This document shows, piece by piece, positions 18,214-28,551 of a stretch of 64,000 nt of DNA (within the stretch, counting starts at the first letter, position 1; each line of letters starts with the position of its first letter). Below the pieces are notes generated by a model. That model worked only from the letters and a program-made list of their open reading frames with translations. It did not search any database and was not told where the DNA came from. Source of the stretch: Planctellipticum sp942493135 (GTDB taxonomy: Bacteria; Planctomycetota; Planctomycetia; Planctomycetales; Planctomycetaceae). The DNA lies in NCBI GenBank assembly GCA_942493135.1, contig OW818684.1, positions 434,001 to 498,000 on the forward strand, written 5' to 3'. The position numbers were made by a program, and so were the translations under genes.

Positions 18214-20139
18214 CTATTGTAGGCGGTCATTCAGCGGGACGCGTATCACGGCTATTGCTGTCGCTACCGCTCCCTGCAAAACAGGACCTCCATCCTGAAT
18301 CGATAATTCACCTTGGTCGGCGAAATACTTAAATCCAATTGGCGAGGAAATCTCCGCAACATCCGCAGGCGCCGTTAAGGCGGCTTGGCCCGGATCAGGA
18401 AGTGCCTCAGGGCGCTGAGTCAGCCAGAGGTCCAAGGCCCTCGCTGCCTCCTCGACAGAGACGAGTTGCAGTCCCGCATTCCGTAGACAGACGACCAGAT
18501 TCCCGCGTGCGAAGGCAAGGAAGTATTGGTTGGGACCAGCGAACGCAACATCACCGACGGGCGGCGGTTCGAGCCGCGTGGGAGGGCCGCCTTCCAACCG
18601 ACCTAGACGATCGGCCAAGTACTCGTGGGCCTGAGTGCGTGATGGCAATTGCCAAACTTCGACTTGCAGTCGCTTGTTTGCGCCGCTGATTTCAGGGCAC
18701 ATCACGAGACTGACGTTTGGCACGCCCGCTCCGTTGGAACGCCGGTCGATTCGGATGGCCTGCCAGCCGGGAATTTCGCTACCCGTCATGTCAAACGGCC
18801 AGAACAAGATATCGGCTCCGGGGGAGCGTGTACCACTCCACTCTACCAGCCGCGCGGCTTGCCGGCTCGCCGGAGACTGCCGAGGCTCGGGTCTTATCAC
18901 ATTCTGTTCCGTGATTGGCCAGCGAATGCGCCAAAACTGGTCTGGAAGGCAAGCTCGGCCGGCAGGAGCTGCGAACCGCTCCCGATAGGCGAGGCCCTTT
19001 GGTTGGGTGAACGCCAACCCCATGGGCAGCAATGGAGTCCTATCGGGGCTGACCTTCGTCGGCTCTTCGTCACCATCCACCAAAAGGCAAGCGTCGAAGA
19101 CGCGGTCGTCGGGTGTCGCTTCGCCATCCAAAGCAACCTGGTGCATTTTGAAGGCTTCTCCCAGGTCAGACGAAAGAAACGGAAAGCCCCAGTCAGCTTC
19201 GCCAATCGCTATGATCGGGTTTATGGCGATCTTGGACAGTGGATTGGTTTCCCAGTCCTGATCAAAGATGGGGCATGACCACAACTCACACCCCAGGAGA
19301 TTCGACAGCGTAGTTACGATGTCGGCGCAATCCTCGCAATTAACGTATGCCCCATTGCCCTCGCCGCCACGCAATCGCTCAAGTAGCAACGTGAGCTGGC
19401 CAATGTAGCAAGGACCACCTAAACCTGGGCGATTGTAGCAGAGCAGATTGGGGCCCGCGCCATTGAGACCACGAGTCACACCGGCGCTCGCTTCGGTTCG
19501 CGTTCGACTTCCTTGAGCCCAGCGACAAGCGTATTCCAATGCATCGACTCGAGGTAGCGCTCGCCCGAGCGGCGGTGGATCCTGCTGAGTCCACGGCTCC
19601 TTCGGCGGCTCCAGAAGAACGAAGATCCGATGCTCACTCCGATCAAAGCTAACCCAGTTTCCGTCCGACTCGCGATACTGCCATTGCCAGATCGTCGTCC
19701 AGGCGCCGACCCCCAGTTCCTCGAACTTGGTGTCCGCCAATTCAAAGGTCTCAAGTTCACTGAGGCCATCCGAACCGAAGGTCACGCACCGAGGCGAAAC
19801 TTCGCCGAGAGGACTGGTGGATGGCAAACGGTCGAGCCCGATCCGTCGGAACAACGTTGCGATCCAGCCGCAGTCATGAATCGTCGGGTCGAGAGCGCGG
19901 ATCTCAACGGTGTCGACGCCAGGAACCATTCTTCCGAAGCGGGCCTTGATGGTAATCAAACGGCCTCTTGCCTCTGAAATCGCGTAGGCCGCCGGACAAT
20001 CTTCGGGGCCAACACAGGCACCCCGCCGCCATTCCGGCTGGACTACATCTCGACCGGCATCCCAGCGAATAGATAGTGCGCCGTGCGCGGTGGACATTGG
20101 GGCGTGGCAGAATTGTACTGCATCAAGTCGTACCTTCAC
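18214..20139 (-). CDS. Large hypothetical protein with a transglutaminase-like Cys motif
   Basis: This encodes 641 residues. Start is GTG 20139 with GGGAG 6 bases upstream. Around residues 263-280 it has a VNCEDCADIVTTLSNLLGC segment, similar to the Cys-centred helix of transglutaminase-like cysteine proteins, preceded by Gly-rich GPCYIGQ. A following His and Asp are plausible (KMHQVALDGEATPDD) but I cannot assign a triad. The first 250 residues have Cys-containing beta-rich segments, and the last 150 look like a small alpha/beta domain. No signal peptide is seen. It stands alone between ISAs1 elements. Function unknown. Confidence 0.55.
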   Translation of the reverse strand: MKVRLDAVQFCHAPMSTAHGALSIRWDAGRDVVQPEWRRGACVGPEDCPAAYAISEARGRLITIKARFGRMVPGVDTVEIRALDPTIHDCGWIATLFRRIGLDRLPSTSPLGEVSPRCVTFGSDGLSELETFELADTKFEELGVGAWTTIWQWQYRESDGNWVSFDRSEHRIFVLLEPPKEPWTQQDPPPLGRALPRVDALEYACRWAQGSRTRTEASAGVTRGLNGAGPNLLCYNRPGLGGPCYIGQLTLLLERLRGGEGNGAYVNCEDCADIVTTLSNLLGCELWSCPIFDQDWETNPLSKIAINPIIAIGEADWGFPFLSSDLGEAFKMHQVALDGEATPDDRVFDACLLVDGDEEPTKVSPDRTPLLPMGLAFTQPKGLAYRERFAAPAGRACLPDQFWRIRWPITEQNVIRPEPRQSPASRQAARLVEWSGTRSPGADILFWPFDMTGSEIPGWQAIRIDRRSNGAGVPNVSLVMCPEISGANKRLQVEVWQLPSRTQAHEYLADRLGRLEGGPPTRLEPPPVGDVAFAGPNQYFLAFARGNLVVCLRNAGLQLVSVEEAARALDLWLTQRPEALPDPGQAALTAPADVAEISSPIGFKYFADQGELSIQDGGPVLQGAVATAIAVIRVPLNDRLQ

Positions 20140-20545
20140 ATCTAACTCCCACTCTAGTTACGAGCAATACTTCGCCACCGATCGACCACGCGAACCTGGA
20201 AGTCGCGAGCGAGTTCTTATTGCGACAACTCGACTTTTCCGGCAAATGCATCCGTGAGTCGACAGAAAGCGGGCATGCGGTTCTGGCCCAGTGTCGCGTA
20301 CAAAAACTTCGGGCCAGAAGACGAGCACGCCGGACTACACATTACGCCACATCTGGGACATTCGGAACTACAAATCTGTCCGGAGGGATAGCTTTGTACG
20401 CCAGCGTCTCTCGTTCACGCAGGCGCGGCAAGCTGATTTTGGCGATACCCCGCGCGGTCTCATTCCCTACCCGCAGGGAGTGTTCAAGATATCCCTGCTC
20501 GAATCTGATGCGGAAGCACGTTCCGCTGTTTCCCGTAAGCGCAGG
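20140..20545. other. Intergenic stretch, no intact gene
   Basis: Short plus-strand frames run into the ISAs1 remnant that follows, without recognisable homology. I see no structure of note. Confidence 0.4.
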
Positions 20546-20753
20546 GCCGCGGTGGATCGAGAACTCGCTGCACAGGTGCCTGGACGTGACGTTCCGGGCG
20601 GACGACAGCCGGTTGAGAAATTGACATGGGGCCAATACCCGACGTGGTTTGAACCGGTTCAAAACCAGCCTGCTGAACCAGCAAACCACCGACAAGGAAA
20701 GCATCGCCATGCGGCGGCGGATGGCCGGCTGGAACGTCGGCGACCTGATCTAA
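20546..20753 (+). pseudogene. ISAs1-family transposase, C-terminal fragment
   Basis: PRWIENSLHRCLDVTFRADD is the ISAs1 glutamate region in one frame. FKTSLLNQQTTDKESIAMRR and MAGWNVGDLI then continue in another frame. At least one frameshift and an internal deletion separate them. Only the tail of the gene survives. It belongs to a different ISAs1 subgroup from the intact copy at 16.7 kb. Confidence 0.75.
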
Positions 20754-21056
20754 GTTGTTGGACTGTCAAGAGATCGTGTGCATTTCCCCAGGCGTTGCGG
20801 CAGCGTCAGGTAGGATCGTTTACAGCGGCCAGCGCCACGATTCGCCGGTCGGACATGAACAATGCGTCGCTGAACACCGTGATTGGGCAAGTCGTTTGCC
20901 CAAGACTTCCCAAAAATTGTCAAACAATCTGTCTCAGATTCGAACAGGACTGGACGCAGTTCAGTCGAGTGGCAATAGTTCAGGAGCCGGCAAGTTGCCG
21001 ACCGTCGACGACTGCGAAATCTGTCGCTGCCGATCCTGCCCTTCAGAGGACTCAAT
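20754..21056. other. Intergenic stretch
   Basis: About 300 bp between the transposase remnant and the SnoaL-like gene shows no convincing gene or repeat. Confidence 0.4.
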
Positions 21057-21524
21057 ATGCAATCTCCTAATGAACTCGTCGACGGCCTGCTGCGCAGCTT
21101 CCAGTCCGGCGACCATGTCGCCATGGCCGCGTGCTACCATGCGGACGCGACATTTGAGGACATTGCTTTTCAGCTGAAGGGCCGGGAGCAGATACATGTT
21201 ATGTGGCAGGGTGTCTGCAGCAACGGGATCGTCGTGGAGATCCGCGATGTCCGACAGGTCGGCGATACGATCGTGGCGGACATTACGGACACGTATCGGT
21301 TTGGCAAGGCCCGACGGAAAGTCGTCAACTCGATTCGCTCGGTCTTTCGGTTTCGCGACGGGCTGATCGCCGCTCAGACGGACGAATGCAATCCACTCAC
21401 CTGGGCTCGTCAGGCATTCGGGGGAGTCGCCGGGGAAATCATCGGTCGGGTCGGTCTTCTCCGAAGGCTGGCCGCGAAAAAGAAGATGCGCGTGTATGCG
21501 GCTCAGTTCCGCCAGGGCTCGTGA
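21057..21524 (+). CDS. SnoaL-like / NTF2-fold protein
   Basis: The 155-residue product opens LVDGLLRSFQSGDHVAMAACY-HADATFEDIAF, the typical first helix and strand of the SnoaL-like polyketide cyclase/NTF2 superfamily. GREQIHVMWQGVC and a VNSIRSVFRFRDGLI strand pair follow. GAGGA lies 7 bases before the ATG. These proteins form a cone-shaped pocket that may bind a small ligand or catalyse a reaction; nothing here tells which. A basic tail of about 35 residues extends past the fold. It is monocistronic. Confidence 0.75.
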   Translation: MQSPNELVDGLLRSFQSGDHVAMAACYHADATFEDIAFQLKGREQIHVMWQGVCSNGIVVEIRDVRQVGDTIVADITDTYRFGKARRKVVNSIRSVFRFRDGLIAAQTDECNPLTWARQAFGGVAGEIIGRVGLLRRLAAKKKMRVYAAQFRQGS

Positions 21525-21938
21525 ATGCGGCCATCGCTCGGATATCCGCATCCCGGATTCCAGACGCCGATTCGTGCTCACTAACGTGCAGGCCGCGGGC
21601 CGAGCGTGAAGAACTTCTTGTCACGCTCGCGAAGGCTTGCCACTGGAGATCGGGTCTGGTCGGTATCCAGCGGACCGTGCTGATCGAAACGTCTGCCCGC
21701 TGGATTCCCGGCCGGTGCATTCAGCGCATCCTGGCAATTCGCGCGGCCCGACGAACACACGGCAGCGGTTCTGCCGGAAGACAATTCGGAACTTTCCGTC
21801 TCTGCCGCCCCTTGGTCGCCAGTCCCGATTCCTGGCGAAAGATCCGGGGAATTCTTCTGGCAGCCTGCGGCTCCGGAGCGGTACAGTAGTCCCGTAACTC
21901 CATACCGTGTCACTCCCGTGGACAGCAAAGGGATCACG
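21525..21938. other. Intergenic stretch upstream of the secretin-like locus
   Basis: About 410 bp contains only shadow frames. It should hold the promoter for the unit starting at 21939, but no consensus elements stand out. Confidence 0.4.
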
Positions 21939-22640
21939 ATGCAACGTACATTGATCCTCTGCGGAATTCTGGTGCTCGTCAGTCAGGTCAACGCTCCGGC
22001 GGACACTCCGGGGCCGGAGCCGAAGTTCGCGGCCCTGACGCTGCCGCGGGTCGAACCGCTGTCGGACCAGCCGGCCTCCCAGGATGATGCGGAATGCCCG
22101 TGTCCGGTAGCGACCATCGTCTTCGTCAAGCCGGTGGGATTTCGTAATCGTGCCGGGTTCGATCCGACAGACGTCGGAGACCGTCCCAGCGTGCAGATCT
22201 ACGAAGGCATGAAACTCAAAGTCTTCGCCGACGGTCATTATACGCTGTCTTGCACCGTGGAAGCCCCGGCCACGACAGTGACGTTGAACCTGGAGTTCAA
22301 GCTGATTTCGACCGCAATCAGCTCGAATGATGTCTGCTACGACGCGGAGCCGTGGGCGACGTTGACGATTCCGCCGATCCAGATTGAGCCTCGGGCCGGC
22401 GAGACGAACGGAGGCCTGTCGCGGGTTTATCATGTCACTTACACCGGCTGGTCCCCGCGGCTTCAGCAGGTCTGCACGAAGACCGCTGGCCAAACTCCAT
22501 GTTGCTGTGTCAAAAAGTGCGGCAAGACCATCTACGTCGGTCAGCCCGCGGGTTGCTGCCAGTTGTGTCAACGCTGCACGTCGTGTCAGTTGATGATCCA
22601 GCGACACGGAAAGGCGACCGTCGGAAGCCTTCCCCGCTGA
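21939..22640 (+). CDS. Exported Cys-rich hypothetical protein
   Basis: The 233-residue product starts at ATG 21939 (AAAGGGATC upstream) with a Sec signal peptide MQRTLILCGILVLVSQVNAPA. The middle (residues about 60-170) looks like beta-sandwich sequence (VEAPATTVTLNLEFKLIS). The tail carries a dense Cys cluster, CCCVKKCGK and then CCQLCQRCTSC. The clustered cysteines suggest metal binding or disulfides after export. It precedes the giant secretin-like gene by 212 bp in the same direction and may belong to the same export or envelope complex. No family recognised. Confidence 0.65.
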   Translation: MQRTLILCGILVLVSQVNAPADTPGPEPKFAALTLPRVEPLSDQPASQDDAECPCPVATIVFVKPVGFRNRAGFDPTDVGDRPSVQIYEGMKLKVFADGHYTLSCTVEAPATTVTLNLEFKLISTAISSNDVCYDAEPWATLTIPPIQIEPRAGETNGGLSRVYHVTYTGWSPRLQQVCTKTAGQTPCCCVKKCGKTIYVGQPAGCCQLCQRCTSCQLMIQRHGKATVGSLPR

Positions 22641-22852
22641 GCCCCGGCAGATATGGCCGCAAACTTGAGCCCTTCTGGCGGCGCATGGAGTAATTCGACC
22701 GAACTCCGCCGTTAAAATCTCTTCAGGTGAACTAATCGTTACAGTCAATTCCGCCGATACTGTACGTGCGGGCGAGGTGTCACGTTAGCTGTCTCGCGTT
22801 GGCAGCTCATGCAGGCTGACAGACGCCTCCCGCTCCACGCAGGGAGGCAATC

Positions 22853-25800
22853 ATGGCGGACGGCTGGGCCACGTTCGGAAAAGGTGTCTTTGTCGCGCTC
22901 GCCGTTGCGGGCGGCGTGTGGATCGGCCGCGGCGGGCAGTTGCCCGTGCTGCAGATTACGAGAACGGGAGAGGTACGTCTCTCTGCGCCGAATTCAGAAA
23001 TCGTCGCACTTCCACCGGCTGCAGCAATACTCTCAAACGCTGACAGCCCAGTCCAATCTGTTGCGACCATCCCGGCTACGGTTCTGCCGCCATCGATCGC
23101 AGTGCCCCCGCCCGAAGCGCCAGCCCAAATTGCGTCGGCAGGCAGCGTGCCAACACCGCTGCTCGTTGCCGCGCAACTGGGTCAACAAAACAATCTACCG
23201 TTCATTTCCACTTATTCGAACAACTTATTGGTCAAGCCGACTTTGCCGATCTCCGGCAGCATCCCTGCGCCCGGCGGCTATCTGAAGCTTGCCGGGACGG
23301 TCCCTGCCAATACGCAGTTCGTTTCTTTTGTTTTGAAAGACGCCGGGGACAACCTAGTAAGAAGCAAGTTCAATACAACGTCCGTTCAATACGGCACTAA
23401 TACCTGGGAAGCAAGCTTTAAGCTTCCCTCACGGCATCCGACTACAGGAGATCCGCTGGCAGAGGGGAGAATCCTGGCAGTCGTTGTAGCTGCCGGCGGA
23501 CGCGAGTCGAGTTCCGGCCCGGTGACATACCAGTTCGTAGACGCCGAACAGCCACGCATATCAATCGGTTCAATTGCCGATACCAATGGCAATGCTTTGA
23601 ACGACCGAACCAACGCTGCGGACGTCAAAGTTCAATGGAAGGATGGCGCCTCCAGCAACGGCGGACAGGTCGTTCTACTCGACGGGAACAGCGTCCAGGC
23701 AGAGACCCGTAAGGACGTCGCGCCGACCGGGTCCCTGAGTTGGAAGATACCTGCCGAGGGGCGACACGAATTGAAGGTCGCCGTCGTGCAGGGGGATGAG
23801 CTGACCCCGTCTTCGAACTCCTTGACAATCGACTTCCGTCAACACGGGCCGCGTCCGACTGGCGTGGAGCTCGTCAATCCACAACAGACGTCGAGTGCCG
23901 CCGTGATTCGTGTTCACTTTGAAGAAGCAAGCCCGCTCTCCGCCGCTTCCGGCTCAACCACAGTCAATAAGAACTTTTTCGAACTGACACGTGATCATGC
24001 CCCCGCGACTGGTGAAAGCCGGAACGTTACGATCGCGTCGGCAACCTACATCAAAGAGCAATCTGTCGTCGAGCTGACCGTGACGAACGGGCTGGAGGCT
24101 GACGGCTACACACTGCTCGTTAAAAACACAATTCCGAAAGACAACGGGACTGAGTCGTTCGTTGATATTTACGGCAACGCTCTCGGAGCCGTGCCGGAAT
24201 TAAAAGAAGGACATTCATTTCCGTTCACATTCTTCAAATCCGTCGGCGAAGAACTCCCCTCGCAGTCCCGCGGTCTCTCCGGCGTCACCGGCGAAAACGC
24301 CGTCTACCCGGAGTACACCAAACCCCGGCCGCAGCAGGAAGGCTTCAATCCGTCGGACAAAGTCATCACCCGCATCGCCCGGTTGTACTACTTCCGCGAC
24401 GCTCACCGCGTCGTGCAACTGCTCAACCGGGAAGCCCGTTCCTACAACCGGGCGGCCGTCGATCAGCAGCAGCAGCTCGCCGATAACGCCCTCCGCGACG
24501 CGGAGAACGCCGGCGCCGAACGAAGAGACGCCGAAGGAGCGGCCGTTCGCGCCGCCGGGCGGGCCCGCGCCGCCGAGCAGGCACTCGTTCAGGCGCAAGC
24601 CGCGCTGGTCCAGGCACAGAAGGACCAGAGGGATGCAGGCAACGGCATTGACCAGGCCCGTATTGACGTCCGCAACCAGACAACAATACGGGATCGAAAG
24701 AAAGCGACCGCAGATGAAGCAGCCACTAAGCTGAAAGCGGTCAGAGAAAGAACCGATCCACCAGCCGATGCTGCAACCATCAAGAATGCCGAAGACGCGA
24801 AGGTGACGGCAGACGGCGAACTCAGTGCCGCTGAAACCACATTGCTCGGCCTGCAGGATCAATACGACGGACTCGTCCGGCTCCGCGATCAGGCGGCCGC
24901 CCGTCTGGAAAACGCCACGCGCCTCGTCAATACCTCTCTCGGCGAAGTCCAGACTTCGCGCTCGACCGAAATCACGGAATCGGACAAATCCGTCCAGGCG
25001 GCGGCCAAGGAAGACCAGGCTCAGAAGACGCTGTTCCGCCGGGAAGTTGCCGCGGCGACCGCCGATCCGGACACCTATGCCCAGGGCAATCCCGAGTCCG
25101 TCGACCCGCTGCTGCAGGTCTCCTATTCGGTGATCGGCGAAGGAGAAATCCAGCTCCGCGGGCCCATCAAAGGGGTCAACCTGGCCCGGACGCTGATCAA
25201 CCAGATCGACTCCCCGGTCGGCCAGGTGCGCGTCGCCATCCACACCATTCAGGTGAACGGCGAACGGGGCGAACGGATGGAGCCAGTGGTGGAACGCATC
25301 GGGCGCTATGTCGACCAGAGTCGGTTCCTGACGTCACAATCGGGCCAGATGCTGCGGAACGCGGTGACGATGGTCGCCGCCCGCAAGGCGGAAGAGGCGT
25401 TCGTCGAGTGCGAAGAATTCGTTGAAGCCGATCACCAGGTCAAGTATCTGGAGGCGTTCTTCGGCAAGCAGTTCATCGACGAGCTACGCGAGATGGACAG
25501 CGAGTTCCTGCGGGCAGACAACAAGCTCCTCTCGCTGCACAGCATGGACAGCACGAGCCTGGCGCAGGCCTTGTTCCTGCTGGCCCTGGCGAAGAACGAT
25601 GTCCGCCAGGAGATTTTGTGCGAATTCGACCGGCTGACGACCTGCGACCTGCCGCTGGCGGAGACGGAATACTTCGGCGCCTCTGGCGCCGCCTGGAAAT
25701 TCGGTCCGCCGTTCCACAAGCAGAAATACCAGTTCCTGGGTCACAATGCGCGGTTCGTGTCGCTGCGGGGCCAGTTCAACGTCCAGGTGACCGATCCGGA

Positions 25801-28489
25801 CACAATCACGCCGATGCAGCGGGAGTTCATCCGCCTGGCGCAGATCTTCAAGAGCCGGCTGGTGGCGGAGCGGGAGATTCAGCAGCGGGTGATGGAACGG
25901 GGCCTGATTGAGGACCGGTTTGAGGACTACGCGGCGTCCCAGCGGAGTGCACGGGACATGGAGAACCAAGCGAGAGTGCGTCAACAGGCCGTTGCAAAGT
26001 CTGTTCAGGAGAGTCAAACGGCAGTTGTCACACTGGCCGCCGAATTCACACTCTGGGAAAACACTGCCTATGCGTTGAAGAACGTATCCGACCGCGTAAT
26101 GAATTCCATTCAGTCCAACTCTGGAAAATACACAGTGCGTGTGGCGGTCCGTGACCCCGCGTGCAAAGACAGCAGTAGCGACTACGAGCCAAGAATGCTC
26201 GATGTTGATAACGCGAACGACAATAGCGACTTGCTCACGTTCCTGAAGAGCCAAGTAGATGACTGTGATCCTGTAAAAGAGTTTGCTGCGAAGTTCGTGA
26301 AGTGTGGTCGGTTGAAAGAACTATGGGCACGCCGCGAAGAGCAGCTTCAAGATCTGACAGACAACGTCGACAAAATCTCTCGTACGAGCGATCCCGCTGT
26401 CCAAGCAGAGGTCGATCAATCACGGCGTCGTACAATCTATGCATCTCTCGAATTGTTGAAAGAGCTAAAGAAGTCTGACATCGACTTCCTGACGGAACAG
26501 GCTCGTAGTCTTCATCCGTTTCCTGAGATGCTCCAGCGACTCGTGTATGCAACATCGCGGCAGCCGCTGGATGCGTATGCGGTTCTGCGAGAGTGGCTGG
26601 TGATCCGTGAGCAGATTCGACAGACGCTCAACGCAGACTCGAATGGTCAGATTCTAGCAATGAACAGTGCTATTGCCGGGCTAATCGCCAACGTCTCTAG
26701 ACTCGACCTCGCGGACGGCAACGTCGAACGGGCTCGCCATCCTCTCGACTACAAAAAGTTCATGGACATGCTCGTCGACGACGCCGAGGACAAGTACATC
26801 GAAATCCTCGAAGGAACCCGCGCCCACACCGCCAACATCGACAACTACCTGGGCCGGATCATCACGTCCCTCGACGACGACTTCAACGCCCAGTTTTACA
26901 ACCCCACCTTCAAGCACATTCGCGAGGCCGGGCGGTACTGGGATGTGCAGATGGGGCAGATCGAGACCACGACCGTGCTGACGAACAATCGCACGTTCGC
27001 CAAGGTCTCGCCACAGGCGCAGATGGAGTTCGATCTTCCCAAGCGGGATATCCTGATCAGCGAAGCGTTCGAATCCGCCGCCGCCGCGTACCAGGACTAC
27101 GGGGCGCTGCTGCAGGATCCGACGTTCCTGTCGCTGACCAAGATGTACCGTGGTCAGCCCCCCTCGGCGACGTACGGCAGCGCCCTGCCCACGCCGATGG
27201 TGCGGGACGTCCTGCCGGGGCTGCCGTCGGCGACGAACGAAAAGATGATGATCCAAGAAGGGACCGCGTCGCCAGACTTCCCATCGGCCCTGGAGTCGCT
27301 GATCCCGGATCCCGCCATCTACAAGTTCGAGACCGGCACTGGATTCGAAGTTCGCCCGGTCATTCAGCCGGACGGGCAGGCGGTGACGTTCCATCTGAAT
27401 TACATGTACACGACCAACGTCCGCGAGCCGGTGCGGGCCGACGAGAAGCACCTGGGCCGGATCAAGCGGCACTTCGTCGACACCGACGTAACGCTCGGCA
27501 ACTTTGAGATGCGGGAAGTCAGCAAGTACACGGTCGCTCTGAAGGCGTCGCGAACCGCCCGCGGCGTACCGTTACTGGAAGACGTTCCCGTCGCCGGCAT
27601 CCTGTTCCGCCCGCTCCCCCAGCAGCAGTCTTCGCTGCAGCAGAACGTGATTCTGTCGCAGGCGACGATCTTCCCGACGCTGTTTGACCTGATGGGGCTC
27701 CGCTGGGCGCCGGCGATCGCCGACCTGGGGTCCGGAAAGCTCAAGGAGCTGGACTTCGTCACGAAGGGACGTCGCCAGGATCTGCAGAATCGCGTCTTCG
27801 ACTACAGCAGCGGCAAGGTCGACGAGTTCCTGCAGATTGCTCCTGCAGACCGGCGGCGGGATCTCTATCGACCGCAGGATGTCATCGAACAGTACCACCC
27901 GAACGGCACGACCGGCCCAGGGATGAACTTGAAAGAATTGGAGATGGACGACGAAGGTCCGGCGATTCAGCAGTTGCCACGGCCGGTCCCTCCGCCGGTT
28001 TTACCGCTGAATCCTGCGCCGTCGCAATTCAGGGCTCCTGGTTTTGATGATGGTCCACAAGTGGGAGAGACGTCGACAATACAACGGCAATCCTATGAGT
28101 CACCGGCCAAGGACGCGTGGAAGAGCGCTAAGCCGCAAAGGCTGCCGCAGGTCACGCCAGCCGCGCCGCGGAAACCCGTCGTCACTCGCCCGACGGAGCC
28201 GAAGCGGTTGCCCACGCAGGACCAGCCTGGTTCCGTGCGAATGCTCGGTCCGCAGAGCAGCAGGACGAAATTGTCGGCCGAGAGCCCGATTGTGCTGACT
28301 TCTGCGACGCGTGCAGGGGATGACTCGCAGGTGATGCTGCTGGATCGGAGCGAGGACGATCTGTTCGCCGCTCCGGAGATTCGACCGGTCAGCGAACTGC
28401 GGTCTGAGCCTCGCGATGAAGCTGCTGCAAAAGAATCCGGGAAACGTCGCTGGTTCAAGATTCCGTTCCTGAGCCGCTCGAAGAAGTAG
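22853..28489 (+). CDS. Giant secretin-like envelope protein
   Basis: This encodes 1878 residues, with GGAGG 7 bases before the ATG. A single N-terminal hydrophobic segment (FVALAVAGGVWIG, about residues 11-23) anchors or exports it. Residues about 250-480 look like Ig/invasin-type beta repeats. Residues about 506-730 form a long Ala/Gln-rich coiled coil. A secretin N-domain-like unit (LARTLINQIDSPVGQVRVAI) lies near 780-800. A secretin-like C-terminal part (about 1483-1630) includes PLLEDVPVAGILFRP, close to the PLLGDIPxLGxLF signature of secretin channels. A Pro-rich tail ends in basic residues. It is far longer than ordinary secretins (400-800 residues). The role as an outer-membrane channel or scaffold is inferred. 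Confidence 0.7.
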   Translation: MADGWATFGKGVFVALAVAGGVWIGRGGQLPVLQITRTGEVRLSAPNSEIVALPPAAAILSNADSPVQSVATIPATVLPPSIAVPPPEAPAQIASAGSVPTPLLVAAQLGQQNNLPFISTYSNNLLVKPTLPISGSIPAPGGYLKLAGTVPANTQFVSFVLKDAGDNLVRSKFNTTSVQYGTNTWEASFKLPSRHPTTGDPLAEGRILAVVVAAGGRESSSGPVTYQFVDAEQPRISIGSIADTNGNALNDRTNAADVKVQWKDGASSNGGQVVLLDGNSVQAETRKDVAPTGSLSWKIPAEGRHELKVAVVQGDELTPSSNSLTIDFRQHGPRPTGVELVNPQQTSSAAVIRVHFEEASPLSAASGSTTVNKNFFELTRDHAPATGESRNVTIASATYIKEQSVVELTVTNGLEADGYTLLVKNTIPKDNGTESFVDIYGNALGAVPELKEGHSFPFTFFKSVGEELPSQSRGLSGVTGENAVYPEYTKPRPQQEGFNPSDKVITRIARLYYFRDAHRVVQLLNREARSYNRAAVDQQQQLADNALRDAENAGAERRDAEGAAVRAAGRARAAEQALVQAQAALVQAQKDQRDAGNGIDQARIDVRNQTTIRDRKKATADEAATKLKAVRERTDPPADAATIKNAEDAKVTADGELSAAETTLLGLQDQYDGLVRLRDQAAARLENATRLVNTSLGEVQTSRSTEITESDKSVQAAAKEDQAQKTLFRREVAAATADPDTYAQGNPESVDPLLQVSYSVIGEGEIQLRGPIKGVNLARTLINQIDSPVGQVRVAIHTIQVNGERGERMEPVVERIGRYVDQSRFLTSQSGQMLRNAVTMVAARKAEEAFVECEEFVEADHQVKYLEAFFGKQFIDELREMDSEFLRADNKLLSLHSMDSTSLAQALFLLALAKNDVRQEILCEFDRLTTCDLPLAETEYFGASGAAWKFGPPFHKQKYQFLGHNARFVSLRGQFNVQVTDPDTITPMQREFIRLAQIFKSRLVAEREIQQRVMERGLIEDRFEDYAASQRSARDMENQARVRQQAVAKSVQESQTAVVTLAAEFTLWENTAYALKNVSDRVMNSIQSNSGKYTVRVAVRDPACKDSSSDYEPRMLDVDNANDNSDLLTFLKSQVDDCDPVKEFAAKFVKCGRLKELWARREEQLQDLTDNVDKISRTSDPAVQAEVDQSRRRTIYASLELLKELKKSDIDFLTEQARSLHPFPEMLQRLVYATSRQPLDAYAVLREWLVIREQIRQTLNADSNGQILAMNSAIAGLIANVSRLDLADGNVERARHPLDYKKFMDMLVDDAEDKYIEILEGTRAHTANIDNYLGRIITSLDDDFNAQFYNPTFKHIREAGRYWDVQMGQIETTTVLTNNRTFAKVSPQAQMEFDLPKRDILISEAFESAAAAYQDYGALLQDPTFLSLTKMYRGQPPSATYGSALPTPMVRDVLPGLPSATNEKMMIQEGTASPDFPSALESLIPDPAIYKFETGTGFEVRPVIQPDGQAVTFHLNYMYTTNVREPVRADEKHLGRIKRHFVDTDVTLGNFEMREVSKYTVALKASRTARGVPLLEDVPVAGILFRPLPQQQSSLQQNVILSQATIFPTLFDLMGLRWAPAIADLGSGKLKELDFVTKGRRQDLQNRVFDYSSGKVDEFLQIAPADRRRDLYRPQDVIEQYHPNGTTGPGMNLKELEMDDEGPAIQQLPRPVPPPVLPLNPAPSQFRAPGFDDGPQVGETSTIQRQSYESPAKDAWKSAKPQRLPQVTPAAPRKPVVTRPTEPKRLPTQDQPGSVRMLGPQSSRTKLSAESPIVLTSATRAGDDSQVMLLDRSEDDLFAAPEIRPVSELRSEPRDEAAAKESGKRRWFKIPFLSRSKK

Positions 28490-28551
28490 GTCCGACGGAT
28501 CCCAGGATAACGACCCGGCGGCAACCGCGCCGGCCCAGGAAGGGGAATCTC

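Noticed and set aside
21621..22748. Minus-strand 375-codon frame
   Set aside because: Antisense to the exported Cys-rich protein, Arg-rich shadow composition.
24215..25243. Minus-strand 342-codon frame
   Set aside because: Antisense to the coiled-coil part of the giant protein; the long frame results from its repetitive codon use.
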